From Alphaproteobacteria bacterium (GTDB lineage: Bacteria > Pseudomonadota > Alphaproteobacteria > Micropepsales > Micropepsaceae), in contig JAGWJY010000016.1 in NCBI GenBank assembly GCA_028865545.1, positions 1 through 60,191 on the forward strand: a DNA stretch of 60,191 nucleotides, written 5' to 3'. The notes beneath the pieces were generated by a model. It saw only the letters and a program-made list of their open reading frames with translations. It was not told where the DNA came from and made no database searches. A program made the position numbers and the translations under genes. Positions 23,985 to 32,791 of this stretch are shown one piece after another. Position 1 is the first letter of the stretch. The number at the start of each line of letters is the position of its first letter.

Positions 23985-25172
23985 ATGAACTCCTTCTCCA
24001 AAAAGACGCTGGCGGTTGTTGGCGCGGGCGGTATTGTGTTCGGATTGGCCGCCTGGGACTTCTATTTTCGTGTCCTGTCGGGTGTGAATGGCGGCGACTG
24101 GATGGTTTATTACAGCGCCATCCGCACCGTTCTCGAAGGCCATCCCCACCTGCTTTATGATGGTACCCGCTTCACCGCGGCCTTGAATGTGCGATTCGCC
24201 AGCTGGCTTGCCGAACCTTACAAACTGCACCCCTGGCTCTACCCGCCTCACTTTCTGCTGCTGTTATGGCCCTTTGGCCTGCTGTCGGCCGCCACGTCGC
24301 TGGCCGCATTTGTTTTGACGAGCTTCGCGCTGGCCGCTGCCGCGCTCTGGGCGCTGACCGACAGGCCACACGAACGGGCGCTATACATTCTTTCAGCGCT
24401 GCTGAACCCGGCCGCCGCGATTGTCGTGCGGCTCGGCCAGGATACGTTCCTGACCCTGGCACTGCTGGTTGGCGGCTTTGTGTTGACGAAAAAACGCCCC
24501 GTTCTGGCCGGCGTGCTGTTCGGCGTCCTGACCTACAAGCCGCAATTCTGTCTCATGGTGCCGGTGGCGCTGATCGCTTCGCGGCAATGGAAAGCCCTGG
24601 CCGCGACAGCCGCCAGCGCCGGCATCCTGGTGCTTGTCAGCCTGCTGACCTTCGGCCCCGGGCCGTGGGAGGACTGGCTTCGACTCATGGTCGCGCCGAC
24701 ACATATGTTCAACGAATGGCAGACCGGCGCACGGGACAGCGGCATGAATCTTTTCGCTTGCGCCAGACTGCTGGGCGCCAGCGCCCCCTTCGCCAATGCC
24801 ATTCAACTTGTCGGCGCAATTCTGGCCGCCCTAGCCGTCTGGCGCTGTTTCAGCCGGCCCTTTTCAAACGAATTGCGCGTAGCCGTCCTGCTTGCCGCAA
24901 CGGCGTTCGCCGCCCCCCACATCATGAATTACGATGCCGTCCTGATCGGCGTGGCCGCCACGCTTTTCCTGGCCCATAACCTGCGCAACCACGCCCATCG
25001 CGGCGAGACCGTGCTGGCTGCCATCCTGTGGCTTTGCCCGCTGATGAATCCGCCCAGCGTGTTCTTTATCGGCATCATGACGCCCATCCTCATCGCCCTG
25101 TTTGCTTCGCGGATACTTGACCACCGTCCCAGCCCATATACCCCCATGGCGGGCGAAGGCGCTGGCGCCTGA
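23985..25172 (+). CDS. polytopic GT87-type glycosyltransferase (DUF2029)
   Basis: 395 aa with about nine hydrophobic segments. The first periplasmic loop holds GGDWMVYYSAIRTVLEGHP and the later LYPPHFLLLLWPFG. This is the layout of family 87 polyprenyl-phosphate-dependent mannosyl/arabinosyl-type transferases, where an acidic residue in the first loop is catalytic. It acts on the outer face of the inner membrane. Its position between tadG and the tadE genes suggests it modifies a pilus or surface component, but that is inference. The start follows an AACGGGGAC ribosome site. Confidence 0.8.
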   Translation: MNSFSKKTLAVVGAGGIVFGLAAWDFYFRVLSGVNGGDWMVYYSAIRTVLEGHPHLLYDGTRFTAALNVRFASWLAEPYKLHPWLYPPHFLLLLWPFGLLSAATSLAAFVLTSFALAAAALWALTDRPHERALYILSALLNPAAAIVVRLGQDTFLTLALLVGGFVLTKKRPVLAGVLFGVLTYKPQFCLMVPVALIASRQWKALAATAASAGILVLVSLLTFGPGPWEDWLRLMVAPTHMFNEWQTGARDSGMNLFACARLLGASAPFANAIQLVGAILAALAVWRCFSRPFSNELRVAVLLAATAFAAPHIMNYDAVLIGVAATLFLAHNLRNHAHRGETVLAAILWLCPLMNPPSVFFIGIMTPILIALFASRILDHRPSPYTPMAGEGAGA

Positions 25173-25279
25173 GCAGTAAGGATTTGTTCAGCATGTCGGC
25201 GACTTTCCGTTCGCCAGACCGGCTTTGCAATTTATTGAAAAGACACAAGGGATAGAACGGTCGGAGAAAAGGCGAAGCC

Positions 25280-25867
25280 GTGAACCCTGTCGCCCAAACC
25301 TGGATTACCAAGACGAATGTGCGGCTGCGGCGCACTGCGCAGCGCATGCGCGAAGGCGCACGCGCGGGATCGGCGGCGATCGAATTCGCGCTTATTGCAC
25401 CTATCTTCTTCGTGCTGCTGATGGGCACGATGGAAGTTGGCATCATGTTCTTCGCGCAATTCACTCTGCAGAACGCGGTAATGAGCGCCGCCCGAATGAT
25501 CCGTACCGGTCAGGTCGCCACCGCGAACATGACCGCGGCGCAATTCCGTACGAGCATCTGCAACAACATCAGCCCCATTCTGGCGTGCGACGGCAATCTG
25601 CAGATCGATGTGGAATCTTACGCAAATTTCTCTTCGGTAAATTTTGCCAACCCGCTTACGGCGAGCAACACGCTGGACCCCAGTCTGAACAATTTCTCGA
25701 CCGGGAATGTGTGCAGCGTCGTTCTGGTGCGCGCCTTCTATACCTGGTCGGTGGTCACTCCACTGCTGACGCCGTTCATGGTCAACATGGCGAACAATGA
25801 GCACCTGCTGACCGCGACCGCCGCCTTCCGCAACGAACCATACAATACGAGTGTCGCCGGATGCTGA
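25280..25867 (+). CDS. TadE-like pseudopilin
   Basis: 195 aa from a GTG start preceded by a purine-rich ribosome site (GGAGAAAAGG). The TadE core is ARAGSAAIEFALIAPIFFVL, with a glutamate at the expected place in the hydrophobic helix, followed by LMGTMEVGIMFFAQ. CpaA is expected to process it. TadE-type minor pilins are needed for Tad pilus assembly. It overlaps the next TadE-like gene by 7 bp, so the two are translationally coupled. Confidence 0.9.
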   Translation: MNPVAQTWITKTNVRLRRTAQRMREGARAGSAAIEFALIAPIFFVLLMGTMEVGIMFFAQFTLQNAVMSAARMIRTGQVATANMTAAQFRTSICNNISPILACDGNLQIDVESYANFSSVNFANPLTASNTLDPSLNNFSTGNVCSVVLVRAFYTWSVVTPLLTPFMVNMANNEHLLTATAAFRNEPYNTSVAGC

Positions 25868-26388
25868 AGCGCTTTTTCGCCATGCTGAAGGCGCGCGACG
25901 GCCTCGCCGCTGTTGAATTCGCCTTTCTCGCGCCGGTCATGGTTCTGATGTTCTTCGGAACGGTCGAAGTGTCGGCAGCGGTCGACTGCAATACGCGCGT
26001 TACCAATGTCGCTTCCACGGCCGCCGATCTCGTCGCCCAGGAGACCTCCGTCAGTTCGGCGGACATGGCCAACGTCTTCTCGGCCCTCAATGCGATCATC
26101 TATCCGTATTCCGCAGCAGGCGCGAAGATCGTCATCTCCAGCCTAGTGGACGACGGACATGGCGGTGCCAAGGTGGCCTGGAGCGACGCCCAGAACGCCA
26201 CGCCGCTCACGGTCGGATCCGCGGTTATCGTCCCGACCGGGCTCATCACTTCGGGCGGCAGCGTCATCTACGCCCAGGTCACCTATAATTATAATTCATC
26301 GCCTGCAGTCTATCTGACCGGAACGCTGACAATGACCAGCACATTTTATGCGCGCCCGCGGCGCAGCGCGACGGTCAGCCACACCTAA
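25861..26388 (+). CDS. TadE/TadF-like pseudopilin
   Basis: 175 aa. The prepilin-like core DGLAAVEFAFLAPVMVLMFF has the conserved glutamate. The rest is a periplasmic domain with one cysteine and ends with an Arg-rich tail. It probably corresponds to TadF, the second minor pseudopilin. Its start overlaps the end of the preceding gene, and its stop interlocks with the tesB stop on the other strand (4 bp). It closes the pilus island. Confidence 0.88.
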   Translation: MLKRFFAMLKARDGLAAVEFAFLAPVMVLMFFGTVEVSAAVDCNTRVTNVASTAADLVAQETSVSSADMANVFSALNAIIYPYSAAGAKIVISSLVDDGHGGAKVAWSDAQNATPLTVGSAVIVPTGLITSGGSVIYAQVTYNYNSSPAVYLTGTLTMTSTFYARPRRSATVSHT

Positions 26389-27260
26389 CTCTTCTTCTCG
26401 CCGCGCGGACGCATCAGGCCCTCCTGGGCAACCGATGCGACGAGTTTGCCGTCACGGGTATACATCAGACCACGATTGAAGCTGCGCGCACCGGAGGCGC
26501 TGGGGCTGTCCTGCACATAGAGAAGCCACTCGTCGACGCGGAACGGCCGGTGGAACCACATGGCGTGATCCAGACTCGCCATCTGTACCTTGTTGTCGAA
26601 CCAGCCGATGCCATGCGGCAGAAGGCCGGTGTCGAGCAGCGACATGTCGGAGGCATAGGCGAGCACGCATTGATGGAGCGGCAGATCGTCGGGCAGCGCG
26701 CCTGTGGCCCGAATCCACAGCATCTCATGTGGCGGACGCTTGTCCGGTGAGAAATATTCCCGCGGATCGACCGGCCGCGTCTCAATTGGGCGCGGCCGCG
26801 AGAACCAGGCGCGCACCTCCTCGGGCAGTCTGTCGATCACCTTGGCGCGCAGTTCTTCTTCGGTCGGAAGCGTTTCCGGTGCCGGCACAACCGGCATGGG
26901 GAATTCATGCTCGTAACCCGGTTCGTCGAGCTGGAAGGACGCGGCGAGATTGAAGATTTGACGGCCGTGCTGGATCGCCACAACCCGGCGCGCGGTGAAG
27001 CTGGCACCGTCGCGGGACCGATCGACCTCGTAGAGAATGGGCACTTTGGGATCGCCCGCGCGCAAAAAATAGGCGTGCAGAGAGTGACAGAGGCGGCCTT
27101 CCACCGTGCGGGCGGCCGCCACCAATGCCTGACCCAGAACCTGACCGCCGAAAACCCGCTGCACGCGGTCCTTGGGGCTGGCGCCGCGAAAAATGTTCTC
27201 CTCGATCTTTTCCAGATTGAGCAGATCGAGGACTTCTTGAATCGGTGCTTTATCGTTCAT
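26385..27260 (-). CDS. tesB: acyl-CoA thioesterase II
   Basis: 291 aa. Hydrolyses acyl-CoAs to free fatty acid and CoA. It has a double hotdog fold, with FGGQVLGQALVAAARTV in the first half and the catalytic region ASLDHAMWFHRPFRVDEWLL in the second, where the aspartate of LDHAMWFH is the TesB active-site residue. The start MNDKAPIQEVLDLLN (27260) is chosen because the upstream extension is not family-like. It is divergent from btaA across 137 bp. Confidence 0.93.
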   Translation of the reverse strand: MNDKAPIQEVLDLLNLEKIEENIFRGASPKDRVQRVFGGQVLGQALVAAARTVEGRLCHSLHAYFLRAGDPKVPILYEVDRSRDGASFTARRVVAIQHGRQIFNLAASFQLDEPGYEHEFPMPVVPAPETLPTEEELRAKVIDRLPEEVRAWFSRPRPIETRPVDPREYFSPDKRPPHEMLWIRATGALPDDLPLHQCVLAYASDMSLLDTGLLPHGIGWFDNKVQMASLDHAMWFHRPFRVDEWLLYVQDSPSASGARSFNRGLMYTRDGKLVASVAQEGLMRPRGEKKS

Positions 27261-27357
27261 GGCGCATCCCTTAATAAGGCCGCAAATGCGGCGCAAGATA
27301 AGCGGATGAAGAATTCCCTTTGCTTGGGCAGGGCATTCCATCCTAGATAAGCGGCCT

Positions 27358-27373
27358 TTCGTCAGGTGACGAA
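27358..27373. promoter_or_regulatory. inverted repeat in front of btaA
   Basis: TTCGTCA-GG-TGACGAA: 7-bp perfect arms with a 2-bp centre, ending 24 bp before the btaA ATG. It may be a repressor operator for btaAB or for the divergent tesB. It does not match the Pho box I would have expected. Confidence 0.4.
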
Positions 27374-27397
27374 TAAGGGGCATTTCTAAAGAAAGAC

Positions 27398-28621
27398 ATG
27401 GCCAACCAGCTTCTCGAGCGCGCCGCTCATCAACGGCCAGCGAACACCAAGCGCGGCGTTTTGGAGCGCCTATTCACCCTTATGTTCCAAGGGTTTGTAT
27501 ACAACCAGATCTGGGAAGACCCCGATGTCGATCTGGAAGCGCTGGCTTTGTTGCCCCACCACCGGCTGATCACCATCGCATCGGGCGGCTGCAACGTGCT
27601 GAATTATCTGGCTGCCGATCCGGCCAAGATCATTGCCGTCGATCTCAATCCCAACCATGTGGCGCTGACGCGTCTGAAGCTTTCGGCCCTCGCCAATCTT
27701 CCCGACTATGAAGCGTTTTTCCGCTTCTTCGGTGAGGCCAACCTCAAGTCCAACCGCTCGGCTTACGACAACTTTCTCTCCGCGCGGCTCGATCAGGAAA
27801 CGCGGCGCTACTGGGAGAAACATATCCCGCTGCACGGGCGCCGCATCAACATGTTCGCGCGCAATCTCTACCGCTACGGCCTGCTCGGGCGTTTCATCGG
27901 CATTCTGCACGCGGTGGCGAAATTGCACGGCAAGAAGCTGGAGCACATTCTCAAGGCCCGCACACCGGCCGAACAGCGCGCCGCCTTCGATCGGCTGATC
28001 GCGCCGCTTTTCAACTATCGTTCCGTGCGCCTGCTCTCGAAAAGCCCTGTGTCGCTTTACGCTTTGGGCATTCCGCCGGCCCAGTATGACGAACTGGTCG
28101 CAGGGACCGGCGGCAACGCCATCGCCGTTCTGCGCGAGCGCGTCGAACGGCTGGCGTGCGATTTTCCGATCCACGAAAATTATTTTGCCTGGCAGGCCTT
28201 TGGGCGCGGCTACGACGTTACCAACCGCGAAGCCGTTCCCGCCTATCTACGCCGCGACGTCTACGACGTAATCCGTACACGGATCGACAAGGTGGAGGTG
28301 CACCACGCTTCGGTCACGGATTTCCTGTCGCACCAAGGCGCTCAGTCGCTGCACCGCTACGTGTTGCTCGACGCGCAGGACTGGATGAACCCCACGCAGC
28401 TTACTTCGCTATGGGCCGAGATCGATCGCACGGCCGACGCCCGCGATGCCCGCGTAATCTTCCGTACAGCCGGCGCCGATTCGCCCTTGCCGCGAAAACT
28501 GCCGGCCGAGCTTCTGGCGCCATGGCAATATCTGGAAGAGGAAAGCCGCGCCTTCCACGCCAAGGACCGCTCGTCGATCTATGGCGGCTTCCATGTTTAC
28601 GCCCGCCGGCCGCTGTCCTGA
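27398..28621 (+). CDS. btaA: BtaA, S-adenosylmethionine:diacylglycerol 3-amino-3-carboxypropyltransferase
   Basis: 407 aa, DUF3419 family. BtaA moves the aminocarboxypropyl group of SAM to diacylglycerol, the first step to the phosphorus-free lipid DGTS. Family signatures are FVYNQIWEDPDVDLEAL, ITIASGGCNVLNYLAADPAKI (SAM-binding loop), AVDLNPNHVALTRLKL and, near the end, VLLDAQDWM. The SAM motif here is variant, as is usual for this family. btaB follows 7 bp later. In Rhodobacter and Sinorhizobium these lipids replace phospholipids under phosphate limitation. Confidence 0.92.
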   Translation: MANQLLERAAHQRPANTKRGVLERLFTLMFQGFVYNQIWEDPDVDLEALALLPHHRLITIASGGCNVLNYLAADPAKIIAVDLNPNHVALTRLKLSALANLPDYEAFFRFFGEANLKSNRSAYDNFLSARLDQETRRYWEKHIPLHGRRINMFARNLYRYGLLGRFIGILHAVAKLHGKKLEHILKARTPAEQRAAFDRLIAPLFNYRSVRLLSKSPVSLYALGIPPAQYDELVAGTGGNAIAVLRERVERLACDFPIHENYFAWQAFGRGYDVTNREAVPAYLRRDVYDVIRTRIDKVEVHHASVTDFLSHQGAQSLHRYVLLDAQDWMNPTQLTSLWAEIDRTADARDARVIFRTAGADSPLPRKLPAELLAPWQYLEEESRAFHAKDRSSIYGGFHVYARRPLS

Positions 28622-28628
28622 GGCGCGC

Positions 28629-29282
28629 GTGAACGCCGAGCCCGTAAAAGACCATGCCTCGCTGATGGACAAGGTCTATCGGCGTCAGCGCTATATATAT
28701 GATTTTACACGAAAATATTACTTATTTGGCCGTGACCGACTGATCCGTGAGCTCGATCTGCGCCCCGGCGACCGCGTGGTCGAAATCGGCTGTGGAACGG
28801 CCCGCAACCTGATCCGCATCGCCGAGCGCTACCCCGAGGCCCGCCTCTTCGGCATGGACGCCTCCCACGAGATGTTGAAGACGGCCGCGGAATCCGTCCG
28901 CAGGGCCGGGCTCGAGACACGAATTTGTTTGGCACATGGCTACGCCGAAGATCTGTCGCCGGCCATGTTCGGCGAGCATGAAGCCTTCGACGCCTGTATA
29001 TTTTCCTACAGCCTTTCCATGATTCCGCAATGGAAACAGGCCCTTAGGCAAGCGGCGGCCACTCTTTCACCAGATGGCCGCATTCATGTGGTCGATTTCG
29101 GCGATCTGACCGGGCTTGGTCGGACCGGCCAGACAGCGCTCCTCGCTTGGCTAAGATTGTTTCATGTCACGCCCCGCGCGGAACTTTTGCACGACCTGGA
29201 GCGCAGCACCTCGGCCTCTCTGCGCGTTCTACCTGGCCGGTACGCATTCCTTTTGACCGCCAGTAAGACATTGTCGTTCTAA
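28629..29282 (+). CDS. btaB: BtaB, diacylglyceryl-homoserine N-methyltransferase
   Basis: 217 aa from a GTG start 7 bp after btaA; an ATG at 28593 inside btaA and one at 28665 are alternatives. A class I SAM methyltransferase with motif I VVEIGCGTARNLIRIAERYP and the acidic LFGMDASHEML. BtaB adds three methyl groups to diacylglycerylhomoserine to complete the betaine lipid DGTS. The N-terminus YRRQRYIYDFTRKYYLFGRD is characteristic of BtaB. Pairing with btaA makes the assignment firm. Confidence 0.9.
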   Translation: MNAEPVKDHASLMDKVYRRQRYIYDFTRKYYLFGRDRLIRELDLRPGDRVVEIGCGTARNLIRIAERYPEARLFGMDASHEMLKTAAESVRRAGLETRICLAHGYAEDLSPAMFGEHEAFDACIFSYSLSMIPQWKQALRQAAATLSPDGRIHVVDFGDLTGLGRTGQTALLAWLRLFHVTPRAELLHDLERSTSASLRVLPGRYAFLLTASKTLSF

Positions 29283-29466
29283 ATTTGCGTGCGTGTTGCC
29301 GGTTGGTCACAGAACTCTGCCAATTCCTACGCTTGACGGATTAAGGCTAACCCTGCGGATGGACAAACCAGCACAAAATCCGCCATTATAAGCTGTATAG
29401 CGTTATGTTGTCCGACATTGCGGTGGGGGGTTCCCGCCCATCGGTATTTTGAAGCGAGGGTGGAAA

Positions 29467-30534
29467 ATGAAACTTCGTTCTATCGCCTTGGCAGGCGCCG
29501 CGGTCCTGGCACTTTCCGTGTCGGCATCCGCCAGTGACACGACAGGCTGGTATGTCGGCTTGGGTGCTGGCTGGGACAGCATGACCAATTTCAATCAGGT
29601 CTATACGCCGGGTCCGGTCACGTTCAAGGCAAACACACAAGATTCGGGGTTGTTCATCGGCAGCTTCGGCTATCGCTTCGACAACCACTTCCGGCTCGAA
29701 GACGAGATCGGCTACGACAGCCATAGCGTGAGTGGTGGCTCGATGGCATTCAAAGGCCACGCCGCCGTCACGTCGGATATGCTCAACCTCCTTTACGATT
29801 ACCCGCTCTCCTCCAAGTGGAACTTGACCATTGGTGGCGGCTTGGGCCTCGCGAAAGAGAACATCCACACCTACATCACGCCGTTTGATTATCTGACGGG
29901 AACGCAGACGAGCTTCATCTATCAGGGCATCGTCGGCGTGAGCTATTCGGTGGACGATTACACCGACATCGGCTTGGATTATCGCTTCCGCACGTTGCCG
30001 AGCGACAACAGCTACGGAACGAGCTTCACGTTCTATACGGATGCGAAGGCGACGGACGTCAGCGATCAGGCGATCATGTTCAGTGTGCGGTTCTTCCTGG
30101 CGCCGCCGCCGCCTCCCCCGCCGCCGCCGCCTCCCCCGCCGCCGCCGCCGCCTCCCCCGCCGCCGCCGCCGCCGCCTCCCCCACCGCCGCCGCCTCCGCC
30201 GGTCAAGACGTATATCGTCTTCTTCGACTTCAATAAGTCGAACCTGACCGAAGCTGCAGAGGCTGTCGTTGCGGAAGCCGTGAAGACGGCGAAGGCGAAC
30301 GGCTTTGTGAAGGTTGAAGTCACCGGCCACACGGATACGGTCGGCTCGGACAAGTACAACATGAAGCTGTCGGTGCGCCGCGCCGAAGCCGTCAAGGACG
30401 AAATGGTCCGCGAAGGCATGGACGGCTCGACGATCTCGATCGAAGGCAAGGGCTTCCACGACCTGCTCGTTCCGACGGGCCCGGGCGTGCGCGAACCCCA
30501 GAACCGCCGTGCGGTTATCGATCTGGGAAGCTGA
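29467..30534 (+). CDS. OmpA-family protein with polyproline linker
   Basis: 355 aa. Signal peptide 1-23 (ALSVSASAS). Residues about 25-210 form an OmpA-like 8-strand barrel of alternating polar and aromatic residues (GWYVGLGAGWD ... SVRFFLAP). Residues 213-245 are 33 consecutive prolines. The C-terminal OmpA domain follows, with the peptidoglycan-binding motif VTGHTDTVGSDKYNMKLSVR and NRRAVIDLGS at the end. It ties the outer membrane to the cell wall. It is monocistronic, with a strong terminator directly downstream. Confidence 0.93.
   Translation: MKLRSIALAGAAVLALSVSASASDTTGWYVGLGAGWDSMTNFNQVYTPGPVTFKANTQDSGLFIGSFGYRFDNHFRLEDEIGYDSHSVSGGSMAFKGHAAVTSDMLNLLYDYPLSSKWNLTIGGGLGLAKENIHTYITPFDYLTGTQTSFIYQGIVGVSYSVDDYTDIGLDYRFRTLPSDNSYGTSFTFYTDAKATDVSDQAIMFSVRFFLAPPPPPPPPPPPPPPPPPPPPPPPPPPPPPPPPPVKTYIVFFDFNKSNLTEAAEAVVAEAVKTAKANGFVKVEVTGHTDTVGSDKYNMKLSVRRAEAVKDEMVREGMDGSTISIEGKGFHDLLVPTGPGVREPQNRRAVIDLGS
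30103..30201 (+). repeat. CCN tandem run encoding 33 prolines
   Basis: 99 bp of CCG/CCT/CCC/CCA codons without interruption, with an internal period of about 15-18 bp (a CCG run then CCTCCC). Part of the OmpA-family gene; prone to length change by slippage. Confidence 0.95.
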
Positions 30535-30560
30535 TCAGCCGACTGAATGAAAATGTAGAA

Positions 30561-30588
30561 AGGGCGGGCCGAAAGGCCCGCCCTTTTT
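30561..30588 (+). terminator. rho-independent terminator after the OmpA-family gene
   Basis: AGGGCGGGCC pairs with GGCCCGCCCT (10 bp) across a GAAA tetraloop, followed by TTTTT. Confidence 0.95.
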
Positions 30589-30641
30589 GTTTGTACTAAC
30601 CGCTGACGCAAAGCGGATTGATTGATGGCCGCAGCGTCAAA

Positions 30642-31379
30642 TCAGTTGAAGATGCCCGAGAACCAGCCGGATTTCTTCTCCTTCGGCTCTTCCTTAGCGG
30701 GCTCCACGGAGGGCGGCACCACTGCGGCGGGCGTCGCCGTCGGTGGAGCGACAGGCGCTGGCGGCGGCATTACCGGGGGAGCCGGCGGCGGAACCAGCGC
30801 GGCGACCCGCAAAGGATTCGGCTTGGGAACGATATCTGGGCCGGCCATGGCACCCTGCATGGTGACGGCCAGCTGCAACTGGCAGCTCTGAACCGGACTG
30901 CCCAGATCACCGTTGGCATCCCCACCCACGTCGGTGACCGGAACGCCGCTGACGAAATCGTCCAAGCTGGGTTTTTGAGGCGCCAGCGCGGCGGAAACGA
31001 CAAGATTGGCTGCCGTACAAAAATCCTGACTGCCATGGACGCGACGAAGCTCCGCCTTTGCCGCTAGGTCAGTCTTGAACCTGTTGTAGGCGGCGTCGCC
31101 TTTCGACCAGCCCATGGCCCGATGGAACATCAGCAGCAACGTCTTGTCTGAGCGCCGCAGCTCGGGCCCGAACGTTGTCTGAAAGGCGTTGTAGTTGACT
31201 CGGGCCTGTTCGCCGCAGGTCAACGCCGCGTCCATCAGCTCCTGCTGGACCGCGGCGGCCTGCATCGCCGTCACTTCGGCAGGCTGGGCGCATCTCAAAG
31301 GCTTGCGCGCCTCGGCGCCACTCGTAATCACCACGCTCAAGGCCAGCACACACGTACCAGCCATCAATTTCTTGCCCAT
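30642..31379 (-). CDS. secreted protein of unknown function
   Basis: 245 aa. Signal peptide MGKKLMAGTCVLALSVVITS, cleaved near GAEA. The mature domain (to about residue 170) is helical and has four cysteines (RCAQPAE, LTCGEQA, DFCTAAN, QSCQLQL) that may pair in the periplasm. The last 75 residues are Pro/Ala-rich and end in the acidic/basic EEPKEKKSGWFSGIFN. I do not recognise a family. It converges on the OmpA-family gene and is 262 bp upstream (divergent) of asd. Confidence 0.7.
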   Translation of the reverse strand: MGKKLMAGTCVLALSVVITSGAEARKPLRCAQPAEVTAMQAAAVQQELMDAALTCGEQARVNYNAFQTTFGPELRRSDKTLLLMFHRAMGWSKGDAAYNRFKTDLAAKAELRRVHGSQDFCTAANLVVSAALAPQKPSLDDFVSGVPVTDVGGDANGDLGSPVQSCQLQLAVTMQGAMAGPDIVPKPNPLRVAALVPPPAPPVMPPPAPVAPPTATPAAVVPPSVEPAKEEPKEKKSGWFSGIFN

Positions 31380-31666
31380 GCCCAATCCCTTTGCCTTATC
31401 CGGCTGCCGCGACGACCTTAACATCGCCGCCCCGAATTTCACCATTTCTTCCCTGCCGCATTATTAAGAAGGAACTCCGCGCGGTCTCAACGATGCGTTC
31501 AGCTTATACGCCCAGGCTGTCCGCAGGCGAGGCATCATGCGCCCATATGCGCTGGAACCCTGACGAATGGCACCTGCGCCTTTGCGACCCTTTCCAGTCC
31601 CCATCTGTTCTTGTATTGGTGCCCGCCCCGGCGAACTGCGCCGGGTTGGTTAAGGACCGAGGTGTC

Positions 31667-32689
31667 ATGTCGTACAAAGTCGCCGTTGTCGGCGCGACCG
31701 GAAATGTCGGGCGCGAGATGCTGAACGTGCTGGCCCAGCGCCAGTTCCCCGTGAGCGAAGTCGTGGCGCTGGCTTCGACGAAGTCCATCGGTACGGAAGT
31801 TTCGTTTGGCGACAAGACGCTCAAGGTGAAGGCCCTCGACTATTACGACTTCAAAGGCACCGACGTCGTCCTTATGAGCGCCGGCGGCAAGGTCTCCAAG
31901 GAGTGGTCGCCCAAGATCGCGGCCCAGGGCGCCATTGTCATCGATAATTCCTCGACCTGGCGCATGGACCGCGAAGTGCCGCTGGTGGTTCCGGAAGTGA
32001 ACGCCGCAGCGCTCGACGGCATCAAGAAAGGCATCATCGCCAATCCCAACTGCTCGACCGCGCAACTCGTGGTGGCGCTGAAGCCGTTGCACGATGAAGC
32101 AACGATCAAGCGCGTGGTCGTCGCCACCTATCAATCGGTTTCGGGCGCCGGCAAGGACGCGATGGACGAATTATTCCGTCAGACTCGCGCGGTCTTCGTC
32201 ACCGATCCGATCGAGACGGTGAAGTTCACCAAGCAGATCGCTTTCAACGTCATCCCGCACATCGATGTGTTCCTCGATTCCGGCTACACCAAGGAAGAGT
32301 GGAAGATGATGGTCGAGGTGCAGAAGATTCTCGACCCCGACATCCAGGTGACCGCCACCTGCGTGCGCGTGCCGGTGTTTGTCGGTCATTCAGAAGCCGT
32401 CACCGTCGAATTCGAAAAACCGATCACGGCACAAAGGGCGCGTGCGATCCTGCGTGAGGCGCCCGGCGTGCTCGTTGTCGACAAGCACGAGGATGGCGGC
32501 TACATCACGCCCATCGAATGCGCCGGCGAAGACGCGACCTATGTCAGTCGCATCCGCAAAGATCCGACGGTTGAACACGGCTTATCGCTGTGGGTCGTCT
32601 CCGACAATTTGCGCAAAGGCGCGGCATTGAACGCGGTGCAGATCGCGGAATGCCTCATCAACCGCAAGCTGCTGAAGAACGCCGCCTGA
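31667..32689 (+). CDS. asd: aspartate-semialdehyde dehydrogenase
   Basis: 340 aa. Reduces aspartyl phosphate to the semialdehyde for lysine/DAP, threonine and methionine synthesis. The NADP loop VVGATGNVGREML is at the N-terminus, the catalytic cysteine C129 lies in ANPNCSTAQLV, and the active-site region continues with QSVSGAGKDAMDEL and VRVPVFVGHSEAV. The start MSYKVAVVGATG (31667) follows GGACCGAGG, a reasonable ribosome site; earlier in-frame starts add an unrelated stretch. Confidence 0.96.
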   Translation: MSYKVAVVGATGNVGREMLNVLAQRQFPVSEVVALASTKSIGTEVSFGDKTLKVKALDYYDFKGTDVVLMSAGGKVSKEWSPKIAAQGAIVIDNSSTWRMDREVPLVVPEVNAAALDGIKKGIIANPNCSTAQLVVALKPLHDEATIKRVVVATYQSVSGAGKDAMDELFRQTRAVFVTDPIETVKFTKQIAFNVIPHIDVFLDSGYTKEEWKMMVEVQKILDPDIQVTATCVRVPVFVGHSEAVTVEFEKPITAQRARAILREAPGVLVVDKHEDGGYITPIECAGEDATYVSRIRKDPTVEHGLSLWVVSDNLRKGAALNAVQIAECLINRKLLKNAA

Positions 32690-32791
32690 CGGGCCCTGTG
32701 GCGCTTTGATCCTTTCGTAAGGCGGGAAACCGCACTATTTTTGCGTGGCCAAACCGGTTCACGCGTCGCCGGTTTGCAGCTGGGGGGCGCG

